Shown here piece after piece: positions 13,193-24,375 of a stretch of DNA of 64,000 nucleotides; within the stretch, counting starts at the first letter, position 1; the number at the start of each line of letters is the position of its first letter. The DNA lies in assembly GCF_030867145.1 (NCBI RefSeq), contig NC_134428.1, forward strand, positions 24,841,537 through 24,905,536, read 5' to 3'. The position numbers were made by a program, and so were the translations under genes. The notes beneath the pieces are model-generated. The model saw only the letters and a program-made list of their open reading frames with translations, made no database searches and had not been told where the DNA came from. This DNA is from Opisthocomus hoazin (taxonomy: Eukaryota; Chordata; Aves; Opisthocomiformes; Opisthocomidae).

Positions 13193-13533
13193 CTGTACCA
13201 GCGCAGCCCCTTCTCGTAGCACCTGTCGAAGAAGTGGGGCTCGGCGCCCACCGCCCGCACCCCGGGGTGAGCCCGCAGGAACTCCAGCAGCGCCCGCGTC
13301 CCGCCCTTCTTCACGCCCACGATGATGGCCTGGGGGAACCGCCGGCTGCCCCCCCCCTCGGCAGCCCCCCCCGCCGCCCCCCCCGCGCCCTCGGGGAGCA
13401 GCAGGGCGGGGGGCAGCGGCTGGCAGGGCCCCGGCAGGCAGAAGAAGAAGTAGGTGAAGAAGAGGATCATGGTGAGGAGCAGCGAGGCGCGGCGGCCCCC
13501 GACGGGTCCCAGCAGCCGCCCGCTACCTCCCAT
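13193..13533 (-). CDS. HS3ST6: HS3ST6 exon 1: heparan sulfate glucosamine 3-O-sulfotransferase 6 (partial)
   Basis: Heparan sulfate 3-O-sulfotransferases transfer sulfate from PAPS to the 3-OH of glucosamine in heparan sulfate. They are Golgi type II membrane proteins. The ATG is at 13533-13531 and the donor is CAG|GTAACG, the last exon base being 13193. The exon encodes 113 residues plus two bases of an Arg codon. There is a short basic N-terminus, one membrane anchor at about residues 16-37 (rich in L, F and Y), a Gly/Ala/Pro linker to about 63, then [20 protein letters not shown], whose VGVKKGGTR is the 5'-phosphosulfate-binding loop. The end, [13 protein letters not shown], closely matches vertebrate HS3ST exon 1. 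I chose HS3ST6 over its paralogues from the sequence and from MSRB1/RPL3L/NDUFB10 synteny. Exon 2, with most of the catalytic domain, is not in the window. Confidence 0.88.
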
Positions 13534-13840
13534 CGGGGGCCGCTCCGGGCCCCGCCGGGCAGCGCATCCCGCACCGCCGCGCCCCGCACGCCCGCCCCGG
13601 CCCGGCCCTCCCCTCCGCGCCGCCCCCCCCCACGCCCACCCGCGGGGAGGGGGAGGGGGAGGGAACGCGGCGCGTGGGGGAGGCAACGCCCCGGGGCGGG
13701 CGGCACACGCGTGGGGCACCGCCGGGATAACCCCCCCCCCCGCACTCCCCGGGGGAGCGGGGCACCCCCAGCCCCGTGGGCAGCCCCCGCCTGGGAGCGA
13801 AACGCGCCCGGCTACAGTGCGCGGGGGGGGGGGGGGGGGA
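13534..13840 (-). promoter_or_regulatory. HS3ST6 5' flank / CpG-rich promoter
   Basis: This is very GC- and CpG-rich DNA directly upstream of the HS3ST6 ATG, with no TATA box. It ends at a run of about 17 G (13823-13839). The transcription start cannot be placed by eye, so promoter is an inference from position and base composition. Confidence 0.55.
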
Positions 13841-13846
13841 GAGGCG

Positions 13847-14366
13847 TTTTCCCGTGTTTTCCCATGTTTTCCCATGTTTTTCTATATTTTCCCATGTTTT
13901 CCCAGATTTTCCCTTATTTTCCCATGTTTTCCCGTGTTCTCCCCTATTTTCCCAAATTTTCCCTTATTTTTCCAATGTTTTCCCTTATTTTCCCATGTTT
14001 TCCCCATTTTCCCTTATTTTCCCATATTTTCGTTTTCCCCATTTTCCCCTATTTTCCCGTTTTCCCCTATTTTCCCATGTTTTCCCATGCGTTCCCATAT
14101 TTTCCCATATCCTTCCATGTTTTCCCATATCCTTCCATGTTTTCCCATATTTTCCCATGTTTTCCCATGTTTTCCCCTATTTTCCCATGTTTTCCATATT
14201 TTCCCATATTTCCCCGTATTTTCCCGTTTTCCCCTGCTTTCCCACATTTTCCCATATTTTCCCATACTTTTCTATGTTTTCCCCTGTTTTCCCACATTTT
14301 CCCACATTTTCTCATATTTTCCCCTATTTTCCCGTGTTTTCCCCTATTTTCCCATGTTTTCCCATC
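13847..14366. repeat. TTTTCCCATG-type minisatellite array, ~520 bp
   Basis: Variants of a roughly 10-base unit TTTTCCCAT(G/A) repeat about 50 times (others include TTTTCCCCTA, TTTTCCCGTG and a CCTTCCATG variant). The minus strand carries GGG every 9-11 bases. Because the unit contains no stop in several frames, it produces long Phe/Pro/Ser-rich open frames on the plus strand and Gly/Lys/Asn-rich frames on the minus strand. These are repeat artefacts. The array begins about 310 bp upstream of the HS3ST6 ATG. Confidence 0.95.
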
Positions 14367-15189
14367 CGATTTACCCCCCACCCCCCCATCGTTTCTGGGG
14401 CTGCAGCGGGGGCTGGTGCTCGCGCAGGGGAGGCTGCAGCTCCGCGGCCACGCGGGATCCGCTGCAGGCACCGGGCTGGGACCGCAGAGCCCAGCGCCAC
14501 GCAATTAGCACCCCGAGAGGCAGCGCTAATTAGGCTGCAGGGGTCTGCAAATGCCGTGTGCTTTCGCAGGCGGGTGGGTAGCGGGCGGCGGGGTGGGACG
14601 CGGGGGTTCTCCTGCTGCTGGGGAAACGTCGTTCCCTGCACCCCAATAAATAAACTGAATAAACCCCGTCCGGCGCTGCGCCATGGGCGACGCGCGGGAG
14701 CTGGGTGCCTGGTGCCGCTGGCCAGGCCAGCGATGGCACCAGCGTGGCTTGGTCCTGCCCTCCCGGCAGCGCCTGCCGTCGCCGAACACCCAACGGCCGA
14801 GGGCCAGCACCGGGGTGCCCGAGCCTGGGGGGTCCCACGGGGCCGTCGCGCCCGGGACCCCACTGCGGCTTCGCCGAAATGACCCACCCTGCCCCACGCC
14901 TCCAACACGGAGGCTGCTTGTGCTAAAGCCGCCTTCTTTTGTGTCTGAAATCAGCAGTGTCTTAATTAACTTATTAATACAATTAACTCTCTTTATAGTT
15001 AGATCCCCCGAGTCCTCCAAGAGCTGGAGCATGGGGGGGGGAGGGGGAGATCTGCGGCCCGGGAGCGGGGGGGTGCAGACCTGAGCGGGCACAGCCGTGC
15101 TCCGGCGTGCCGCAGCTGCACCGCTGCAACTTTGTGCGGTGGCACGGCTGCAGCGCTGCCCCGTTGCATGGCAGCCGAGCTGCGTGACA
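14367..15189. other. Unique sequence between two minisatellites, no gene seen
   Basis: GC-rich sequence with a short AT-rich patch at 14955-15000 (TTAATTAAC/TTATTAATAC motifs) between the TTTTCCC array and the CTGCAGG array. No exon is supported. Confidence 0.6.
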
Positions 15190-16203
15190 GCAGCGCTGCA
15201 GGGTGACACGGCTGCAGGGTGACACGGCTGCAGGGTGGCCTAGCTGCAGGATGGCAGGGCTGCATGTTGGCCTGGCTGCAGGATGGCAGGGTCACAGGGT
15301 GGCTTGTCTGCAGGACAGCAGGGCTGCAGGGTGGCTCAGCTGCGGGGCTGCATGGCTGCATGGTGGCTCGGCCGCAGGACGGCGGGGCTGCAGGGTGGCC
15401 CAACTGCAGGGCTACAGGACAGCAGGGTTGCAGGGTAGCAGGGCTGCAGGTTTGCAAGATGGCAGGGTTGCAGGGTGGCAGGGCTACAGGGTGGCAGGGT
15501 TGCAAGACAGCAGGGCTGCAGGGTGGCAGGGTTGCAGGACAGCAGGGTTGCAGCACAGCAGGGTGACAGGGCTGCAGGGTTGCAGGACGGTAAGGTGGCA
15601 GGGTTGCAGGACAGCAGGGCTGCAGAGTGGCAGCTTTGCAGGACAGCAGGGCTGCAGGGTGACGGGGCTGCAGGGTTGCAGAATGGCAAATTTGCAGGGC
15701 TGCAGGACGGCAGAGCTGCAGGGTTGCAGGACAGCAAGGCTGCAGGACAGCAGGGCTGCAAGGTGGCAGGGCTGCAGGACGGCAGGGTGGCAGGATTGCA
15801 GGACGGCAGGATTGCAGGACAGCAGGGCTGCAGGACAGCAGGATGGTAATGTGGCAGGGCTGCAGGACAGCAGGGTTGCAGGACAGCAGGGCTGCAGGGT
15901 TGCAGAACAGCAGGGTGACAGGGCTGCAGGACAGCAGGGCTGCAGGGTTGCAGGACAGCAGGGCTGCAGGGTGACAGGGCTGCAGGACAGCAGGGCTGCA
16001 GGGCTGCAGGGTGGCAGGGTTGCAGGGCTGCAGGACAGCAGGGTGACAGGGCTGCAGGACAGCAGGGCTGCAGGACAGCAGGGTGACAGGGCTGCAGGAC
16101 AGCAGGGTTGCAGGACAGCAGGGCTGCAGGGTGGCAGGGTTGCAGGACAGCAGGGTGACAGGGCTGCACGGTGGCAGGGCTGCAGGACAGCAGGGCTGCA
16201 GCG
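15190..16203. repeat. CTGCAGGG/ACAGCAGG minisatellite, ~1.0 kb
   Basis: An 8-10 base unit (GCTGCAGG, GTTGCAGG, GTGGCAGG, ACAGCAGG) repeats for about 1 kb with higher-order patterns such as GCTGCAGGACAGCAGG. No stop codons occur in several frames on both strands, so there is a 420-codon open frame on plus and 277- and 307-codon frames on minus. Their products are repetitive (Gly-Leu-Gln-Asp-Ser or Pro-Cys-Ser-Pro-Ala), and I treat them as non-coding. Homogeneity is highest at 15930-16170. Confidence 0.95.
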
Positions 16204-17097
16204 GGACGGGGCTTTGTGCCCTCTCGTGGCTGCAGCTCGGAGGCTGCCCGGTAGCTGCTCAGCGAGAGGAAACAACTGCAGCAGCGCTCCGGGGATCCCG
16301 TCCAACTCGCAGCACGAAGGCTCCCCAGGGAGGGACGAGGGGGGAGGATTACGGCGAGGAAGAGAATCTGTTATCGGGAGCAGCCTGATAAATAAAAACG
16401 CATCCAAGCTCTGCCGTGCGGCACTTGCCAGCTCTTGTCGGGTTTACGTCAGCGCTCAGAAATAGGAACGGTTTCACTCCGGGCGAGAGCGGGCGGGAGC
16501 CGCTCCAGCTCCCTGTTTGGGTTCGGGCCGGGGGGGACGTTGTCGCTGGAAAATGCCAATTTGTCGGAATGGAAACGCTTGGCAAGAAGATCTCCGTTTT
16601 GACAAATTTCTGTCAAAGCACAGCCGGGGAGGCTCTGGAAAGGCGCCCGGAGAGCGCAGCGCAGCGCAGCCACCCTCCTCATCCTCGGCGCGGGGGATCC
16701 CTCGTGGGTGCCGGCACGAGGACCCGCAGGAGGGTCCCCCGCTTGAGCTGAGACCCCCCCCAGACGAGGACCAGCTCCCTGCCTTGCTGCCAGCTAAGGC
16801 AGTTGAGGACAGCAAGCACTCAGGTGCCAGTTTTTAAGCAAAATTGGGATATTTTGTTTGGAAAAATAGGAGTTTTGGAATGAGCAGCTCCAATGCTCCC
16901 CGTGCTCGGTGCTGTTGGCGGGCAGCGGCCGCCCTCCCGTCTCCGTGGCTGCCCGAGAAGGGTGATGAGGGATGTGAACCCAGGCCAGCGGGCCAGCGCC
17001 CGGTGCCTCTCTGATGCCCTGGCCCCATCGCCTGCCGCGCAACTTCCCTCTCCGTGAGCCCATCTCCATCTGCAGCTCGGAGAACATCACCTACCGA

Positions 17098-17615
17098 TGA
17101 ATCTCAGAACCCCAGCATGGCAGGGGTTGGCAGGGACCTCTGTGGGTCACCCAGCCCAGCCCCCTGCCCAAGCAGGGTCACCCAGAGCAGGCTGCACAGC
17201 ACCGCGTCCAGGCGGGGCTGGAATATCTCCAGAGAAGGAGACTCCACAGCCTCCCTGGGCAGCCTGGGCCAGGGCTCCGTCACCCTCAGAGGGAAGAAGT
17301 TCTTCCTCGGGTTCAGCTGGAGCTTCCTCTGCTTCAGTTTGTGCCCGTTGCCCCTTGTCCTGTCGCTGGGCACCACTGAACAGAGTCTGGCCCCGTCCTC
17401 CTGACCCCCACCCTGCAGATATTTAGAGGCATTTCTAAGGTCCCCTCTCAGCCTTCTCTTCTCCAGGCTGAACAAGCCCAGCTCCCTCAGCCTCTCCTTG
17501 TAGGAGAGATGCTCCAGTCCCCTCCTCATCCTCGTAGCCCTGCGCTGGGCTCTCTCCAGTAGCTCCTCATCTTTCTTGACCTGGGGAGCCCAGAACAGTA
17601 CTCCGCAGCTTTCCT
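17098..17615 (-). mobile_element. CR1 LINE 3' fragment, ~520 bp
   Basis: Antisense CR1 from just inside the tail through the ORF2 C-terminal region ('ctcctcatctttcttgacct'). The minus-strand translation gives [19 protein letters not shown] and KKRRLRGDL-type CR1 ORF2 blocks. Confidence 0.9.
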
Positions 17616-17874
17616 GGAGTGTGCTGACCCTGTCGAAAGCTCTCCTGCTGCAGCCCCTTGCGGGCTGCCGGCCGTGCTGGGGTCTGCCGGGGCACGGGGC
17701 TGCCTTCCCCGGGCGGGAGCGATGCCACTGCGATGGGCACCGGCAGGTTTGCGCCAAGGAGCTGAAGCCGGGTGGGCAGCGAGAGCAGGGTGCGGAGCCA
17801 GCGCAGCCGGCACACCGGCCATGCCCTGCCGGCCCTGCACGGCGCACGGCTGGGAACGGTGTTGGGAAGATTTA

Positions 17875-18240
17875 TCCTGGCTCCAGTATTGTGTTCAGTA
17901 CTGAGGAGCATGCTCAAGGGGGCTTAGAGGAAAGATGGGGACAAACTTCTTAGCAGGGTCTGTAGTGATAGGATGAGGGGTGGTGGCTTTAAACTAAAAG
18001 AGGGGAGATCTAGACTGGATGTAAGGAAGAAATTCTTTACTGTGAGGGTGGTGAGGGGCTGGCCCAGGTTGCCCAGAGCAGTGGGAGATGCCCCATCCCT
18101 GGAACCATTCCAGGCCAGGTTGGACGGGGCTCTGAGCAACTTGATCCGGTTGAAGATGTCCCTGCCCATGGCAGGGGTTTGGACTGGATGGCCTTGATAC
18201 ATCCATTCCCACCCAAACCAGTCTGTGATGCTGTGATCCA
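17875..18240 (+). mobile_element. CR1 LINE 3' fragment
   Basis: Sense CR1 of the 'tttaaactaaaagaggggag' subfamily ending near 'gtctgtgatgctgtgatcc'. Confidence 0.88.
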
Positions 18241-20990
18241 AGCCCCTGGGGAGAGCAGGGGCAGGCATGGCCGTATCCCGTACCCCAGCTCCTCAGCCGG
18301 GCCCTGATGCACTCCGTGGTCCCTGCCTAAGCCCTGGCACCGGGGCTCTGCACCCTCGGGTGGCACCCACGGCCCCGGGGGGCTGGCAGCAGCAGCCCCA
18401 CGGGCAGCGCCGGGGCCCAGCCGGTCCCCGGGGCCGCTCGCAGCACGCAGGGGTCAGCGGGCTGCCCTGGCAGAGACAGACGGACGTGATCGGGGCTGTC
18501 ACGGGCGTTACGGATGGGCTGCGAGCGCGCAGACGCTGCGGATGTGGAGGGAGCCTCCGCGTTTCCGACTGCTGATGGATGAGACGCCGGCCGCTTCACT
18601 CACTACATCACCGTTGCCTCAGTCCTCCGACCGGGGCGAGGGTGCTTTGAACCCCGGAGATGATTGTCTCCACTGAAGGATGGATGAGAAGGTCCGTTTC
18701 TCCCCCCTGGGGCCCCAGCAGATGCAAGTGGGTCCCCAGGGAGCCCCATAAGCAGGCAGACGGCTCAGCAGCTCCTCTCCATCCCAAAACCAGCGGGTCT
18801 GAGCAGGATGAGGCCCCGGATAACCAGCCGGAGCGTCGTGACCGGCCACGGCAGCACCACGCAGCCTCTGCCCGCCGCAGGCAGGAGCCGCAGCGTGGGT
18901 GCTCTGGGATTTCCCAAAGTTTGTTATTACAAAGAAAGAAAGAAAAGGGCTCAAGGGATCAGCGGGGATGAAAAATGCTTTAGAAACACAGGAGATCATT
19001 TAAGAGGTCACCTCCGCGGCGGAGTTTGCCAAGCTGATAAAGGCAAGCAAACTTATTCAGGCGCGCACAGCTTGATTCGAAACGGCTGCTCCCAAACAGC
19101 CAATTACTCCGGGCTGTTCAAATCCAATTAGGAAGGCTGTTTCCCTGATTACGGCGGTGTGTTTTACAAATACAGCACAACTCCTTGGGTTCAAAGAGCA
19201 ATCTGTAAAAGGGAGCTCGGTAAGAGGCAAGGCAGCGCCCGCTGCCAGGGGAGGCAAGCCTGGGGATACAGGTGTCCCTGTCCCCGTCCCCAGCGCTGCG
19301 GGTACCACAGGGGGTGGGATGCCCAAGGAGCAGCCCTGTGACTGTCCCTAAGGCAGCACAGCCCTGCCAGCCAAGCAGACGGGAGCTCCGAGCTGTGGTC
19401 CCCACCAGGAGATGGGCCCTGGAGTCACCCAGATGGGAGATGCCACCGGGGTCTTTTTCCGTGCCATCCTGCTGTAGTCCCCTCTGGGGTCTCAGTCAGA
19501 AGCACCTCTGCCACCCAGCTCAGCTAGTCTGGACACTAGCAAGCCTTTCCTCAGAGACCTGGTGAGCTTTGAGCTTTGCCCACTGAGTATTCAAAAAAAA
19601 AACCCCAGCCCAACCTCAAGGTAAGAGCATGGGGGGATTTGCCCCGATCCTGCTGGCAGGGAGAGGCAGGTTTTATGGAGGGAGAAACCCAGGGCTTTGC
19701 CTGAGCTCACCAGGGCCAGGTGAGCTGGGATGGGTGTGAGCACGGAGGAGGAGGAACGCATCGTGTCTTCCCCTGGGATCACGAGCACTGCGGAGCAGCA
19801 AACGGAGCCGATCCCCTCCGGACCCGGGGGGTTCCCATCACCGGGGGCAGAGGAGACACCAACAAACCCCCCACCGCGCTCACGCAGAGGATGAAAAATG
19901 AACCCACAAACTCCGTCCTTGGTCCAAGAGGCCGAGCCGGGCTCGGGAAGGGCCGGGGCTGAGCCGCGGCTCCATCGCCTTCACAGCCGTCCAACCCCTC
20001 ACCGCAGCCGCTCCAACGGCTTCGCTTCAAGCTCTGGCGCGCGGCCACCTCTGGGGTGTAGCACAGCCCCCGATATTAAAACGTGTGACAGCAGCTCGGG
20101 AGGGAAAGTGAAGTTGTACATTCTCCATCTGAAACTCCGGGAGGAATTTCAAGCAGGGGAATGCAATTTCCAGCCTGGACGAGAGCCAGCAGCACCAGGG
20201 CGAGATTTTTCTTAATATGGTTTCGCAAAACTTGAACACAGAAAATTGCCCGTAGCTATAGCGATACCAGGGAGCTGGAGACGGGGCTCCAGGAGGAGGC
20301 GAGGCGTCTGCACTACAAAAACACCCACCGACGCCAGCCAGCCTGCTGTCCCCTGCCACTGCCAGGACGCTCGGCCGCCTCAGCTCCCCGCTCCGGCCCG
20401 CGCTCCGCTGGGATTTGGAGGTTGAGCTGTGCAGAGGCTGCGTGGATCGGGATGAAGCAGCCCGCCTTGGGAAGGGAGCAGCATCCCAGGAGCGAGGGCT
20501 GGGGCAGGGGCAGTGATGTCCCCAGCATCGGGCGCTGGCTGCAGCCCCGTGATGCTCCCCGGGGGACGGCAGGACGCGGCTGCAGGGCACGACGCTCCGT
20601 CCCGCAGCGGCACACGCGCCTGGACGCCGACGCAGCACGTCACAGGCGGCAAACGCCGGCGCTGGCAGCGATGAGGGGAGGACGGGGCTTCTCCCAGACC
20701 CTCGGCGCTCACACGTCTCCCTCCATCAGCCCAGCAGGGATGGGGGTTCAACCACCCCACCTTCTTCTCCGAATGGCGTTCGGGGCAGTGGTGGGGTCGC
20801 GGCAGGCTGCATCCTCCCCATCCATGGGACCCCCTGCACCCCGCTGCCCCGGCCCGGGGACCACTGCCTGCTCACAGCAGCGCAGACAGGGCTGGCCCCC
20901 AGCCAGCTGCAGTTACAAAAGGAGCCTTCCCCTTATTTCTGCTTTTGATTTAAATAATCCCAATAAGGGGATCAAGCAGCCAAAACCCAC

Positions 20991-21031
20991 TGATTTTTTT
21001 TTTTAAGCTTCAATTTAAAAAAAAAAAATCA
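20991..21031. repeat. AT-rich inverted repeat (T11 ... A12)
   Basis: TGA plus 11 T plus AA at 20991-21006, a short spacer, then TTT plus 12 A plus TCA ending at 21031. The arms are nearly perfect reverse complements, with a 7-base loop holding GCTTCAA. It could form a hairpin or cruciform. Confidence 0.75.
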
Positions 21032-23978
21032 TACACATGAAATGTGCAATTTTTATTCGAGTAGGCAGAGCTGCAGCGTGTCAGACCCAGCCCTTTGCTA
21101 ACCAAACCTCTGTCCCCGTGACACCAGCCACTAACCCTGCCATCGGAGCGCTCAGACAGCCTCCGCACAGCACCCCAGCTCCGCCTCGGCCCCGCTGGCC
21201 TGCTCCTTCCCTGTGCAAACACAAACTCCAGGCTGGCTGAAATTGTTCCTTTCCTGGTGCCCTCCTAGGTGAGGACGCACCAGTGACAGTGGTTTCATAT
21301 CACCCTGGGAGTAAAAAATTACAGGGACAGCGGGGAGACACAAAAATAAAAGTGCTTTTTTGTTAGTGTTTGCTTAATTCGCCATTACACAGGTCTGTAG
21401 AAGCAGAGGGATTTCTTTGTCCTGGTTAGATGTACGGGGCAATAAGGCCATTTCCAGCTGGGAATGTCCCCTCTGGCAGAAGCCAGGCGATGCCACGCAG
21501 CCGGACGGTGAAACGTCACTGTCTGCAGGTGGCCGATGGCCACGGCCGAAGCCGACAGCACAGAGCCCGTCCGGCTGCAGGCTGCGATGGAGCGGGACTT
21601 TCAGCGTGGTACCCAGCACCCCGACGGGGGTTTCGGGGGACCTGCAGCCCAAAAAGCCCGGGGATGAGGTGGATTCAGCGCTGTGGAGGTGGCAAAGTCC
21701 CTGTGGGTTTACCAGCGCCGTGACCTGAGACCGAGCCAGCAGCACCTCTGCCTTTCCTGGGTGGGGAGGGAGCAAGGTCCCGGGTCCCACCATCAGCCCC
21801 TCCGACACCCCTCGCACCCCCTGCGGTTCTTTCTGCCCGCCTGGTGCATCAACCTGCACGAGGAGTGGTTGACCAACCTGCCAGGGGTACTTGACCACTG
21901 CTTACCTGCTCTTTGCAAGCCCAGTAACTCAGTGGAGCCATAATTATATGTTCATTGCTGATCTCATTTAGAGTTAATTACATGCCAGATAGACATATCT
22001 CTAACGTGCTTGGAAGCATCCCAGTCAGGGCTCCGAGCAGCCCATCAGCATGGCTGTGAACGCGGGCAGTCGTTCTGCTGGGTGTTTCACCACCCGGCGC
22101 TTATTTGCGGGTCTAAATTAATAGCGTCGTCGCATCTGGGTCGGGGGGAGATGCGGCAGCAGGTCTGCTCCGAGGGACGAGGCGAACGCGGGGGAACATC
22201 TCCTGGTCACAGGGGGCGAGACCTGACCCACGGCAGCACCCAAACCCAGCAGCTCTGGTAGCAGCACGGCTAGGACAGGGCCAGCCTGGCAGATAAAACA
22301 GCTCGCCACACTGAAGTTGCCCATTTCTTTTTTAAAATGCATCTACAAGAAGCTGGTGATAGGGTTGTCGCAGGGTTTAATCCCACTTTTTTAGCCCAAA
22401 AATGGAGCTGACCCCAGCTGGATCGTGCCCCTGCTCCATCCCCCCCTCCTGCTGCTGGGCTGGGGGCTGCACCAAAGGCACTGGGACAGCACTGGTGTGG
22501 GACTGGGGAGCCTGGACAATGCACAGCACCCTGCAAAATGAAGGTGTCAAGGGAGGGGTGCCAGGCCCAAGCCCCCGTGCTGCTGATCCCACTGGAGAGA
22601 GCCAGGGGTGCAGGGTCAGCTCCACACTGCAGAAGCCACCAAAGCTCATCGCCCAGGAGGGCAGAGCCAGAGAATCACACCCCCGACGTGAGTAAAATCC
22701 AATCAAGTAAATCCACTTAGAAATTTCCACTTTTTTTCCCTCCCCCCAAAAAAAAACCCCAACAACCCAAAACCATTTGGGGGTAGGGGGTTGTTTTGCT
22801 TGTTTGCCTTCAAAAAATCCAAAGTCACCGGGTGCAGATGGCCACATTTACGAGTTTCTGAAGCTCTGGCACGCCCGCTGCTAATTCCGTGCGCAGGTGG
22901 GGGGCAGCTTTCATTTGGCTCTGGTTCAGCCAAATACCCAGCGGCCGAGGGGAGAGGAAGGTGTGGGATCGAGCGCTGGAACATCTGGAGCAGAGCCGAG
23001 CGGTAACAAAACACAAAGCGAAGTTTGAAAGAAAATTTCTCAAATGGATGGAGGGGGAAAAGCGGAGTTCAAAGGGCTCCCTGCTGCCAGCGAGGAGGGA
23101 GGCCGGCTCCCGAGCGTCCTCCTGTCAGGAGTTTCGTTGGGTTTGGGGGGAAAAAAATGTGGCATTGAAGGGGGAGGCAAAACCACTGGATTAAATCCCG
23201 GCCAGCTGCGCCCCCGGCCCCCAGCAAAACCAGCTCCTCGGCTGCGGGCAGCACGGATTCCAGTGCTTAATGCGACAAACCCTGAATTTCAGAAGTTTTT
23301 CCAGTAGCAGCAGAGGGACAGGACTGCCAGTTTGGGTCTGAATCTGGAGTTTTATCCCCCGCAAGATGGGAACGGTCCCACTCCCCGGGCCAGCCCGGAG
23401 CTCTCCCTGCATCCCGTGGGCGATGCTGGGCATCCCCGGCACGGGGCAGCGGCTGCAGGCGCCCCGGCATCGCCCAGCCGATTACAGAGGAGCAGTGCCT
23501 GTTCTTTGTCTGTTTTCATTATCTACCCCGGTCTTAATTCTGTAAAACCCCTACGACAGCAAAATATTGCACCGTTAAGAACAGCTAATGAACGCCAATG
23601 AATCAGCTAATGAACATAATGAGCTAATACGCTCATTCCATCAAACAGCAGCAGGCACCACGTGAATTACAGCCGCCGAAATCCAAGCCCGAGCCGGCGC
23701 GAGGGCAGGGTCCGGCCCCGGCTGCCGTGCCTCTCCCAGCAGGCGAGGACCAATCCTGCTCATCCCTCACCATCTGCCACGCACACTCCGAAGCACTCGG
23801 CGGGGAAGGGCTGGGAAGCCTCCAAGGTGGGAGAGGGCGCAGGGTACGCTCGCGTTGCCGCAGCCCCGGGGCTGCAATACCTCCCGCACCAGTAAACCGC
23901 AGGTGCTGGGGCACCGCGAGCACTTGCCCGCGCGCTTCAGCAGCGTTCGGATCCCGCACCCCGGTGCCCTGGCCCCTT

Positions 23979-24375
23979 ATAGAATCATGGAAAGTTTTGG
24001 GTGGGAAGGGACCCCTAGAGCTCATCTAGCCCAACCCCCCCGCAGCGAGCAGGGACACCGCTAACTGGATCAGGGTGCTCAGAGCCCTGTCCAACCTTGA
24101 ATGTTTCCAGGGATGGGGCCTCCACTACCTCTCTGGGCAACCCGTTCCAGGGTTTCACAACCCTCATTGTAAAGAATTTCTTCCTTATATCCAGCCTAAA
24201 CCTACCCTGTTTTAGTTTAAAACCATTACCCCTCGTCCTGTCACTGCTGTCTCTACTAAAAAGATTGTCCCCATCTTTCCTATCGGCTCCCTTTAAGCAC
24301 TGAAAGGCTGCAATCAGGTCTCCCCGCAGCCTTCTCTTCTCCAGGCTGAACAAGCCCAACTCTCTCAGCCTGCCC
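23979..24375 (-). mobile_element. CR1 LINE 3' fragment, ~400 bp
   Basis: Antisense CR1 from a 'tatagaatcatggaa' tail to the 'ctccaggctgaacaagccca' block. Minus-strand codons read [19 protein letters not shown]. Confidence 0.9.

Noticed and set aside
12955-14882. Long plus-strand open frames (up to 517 codons) rich in Phe, Pro and Ser
   Set aside because: They run across antisense HS3ST6 exon 1, a G homopolymer and the TTTTCCC array. The repeat itself creates them and no domain is present.
15203-16465. 420-codon plus frame and 277/307-codon minus frames
   Set aside because: Products of the CTGCAGG minisatellite, open on both strands, with no start context or splice structure suggesting a gene.
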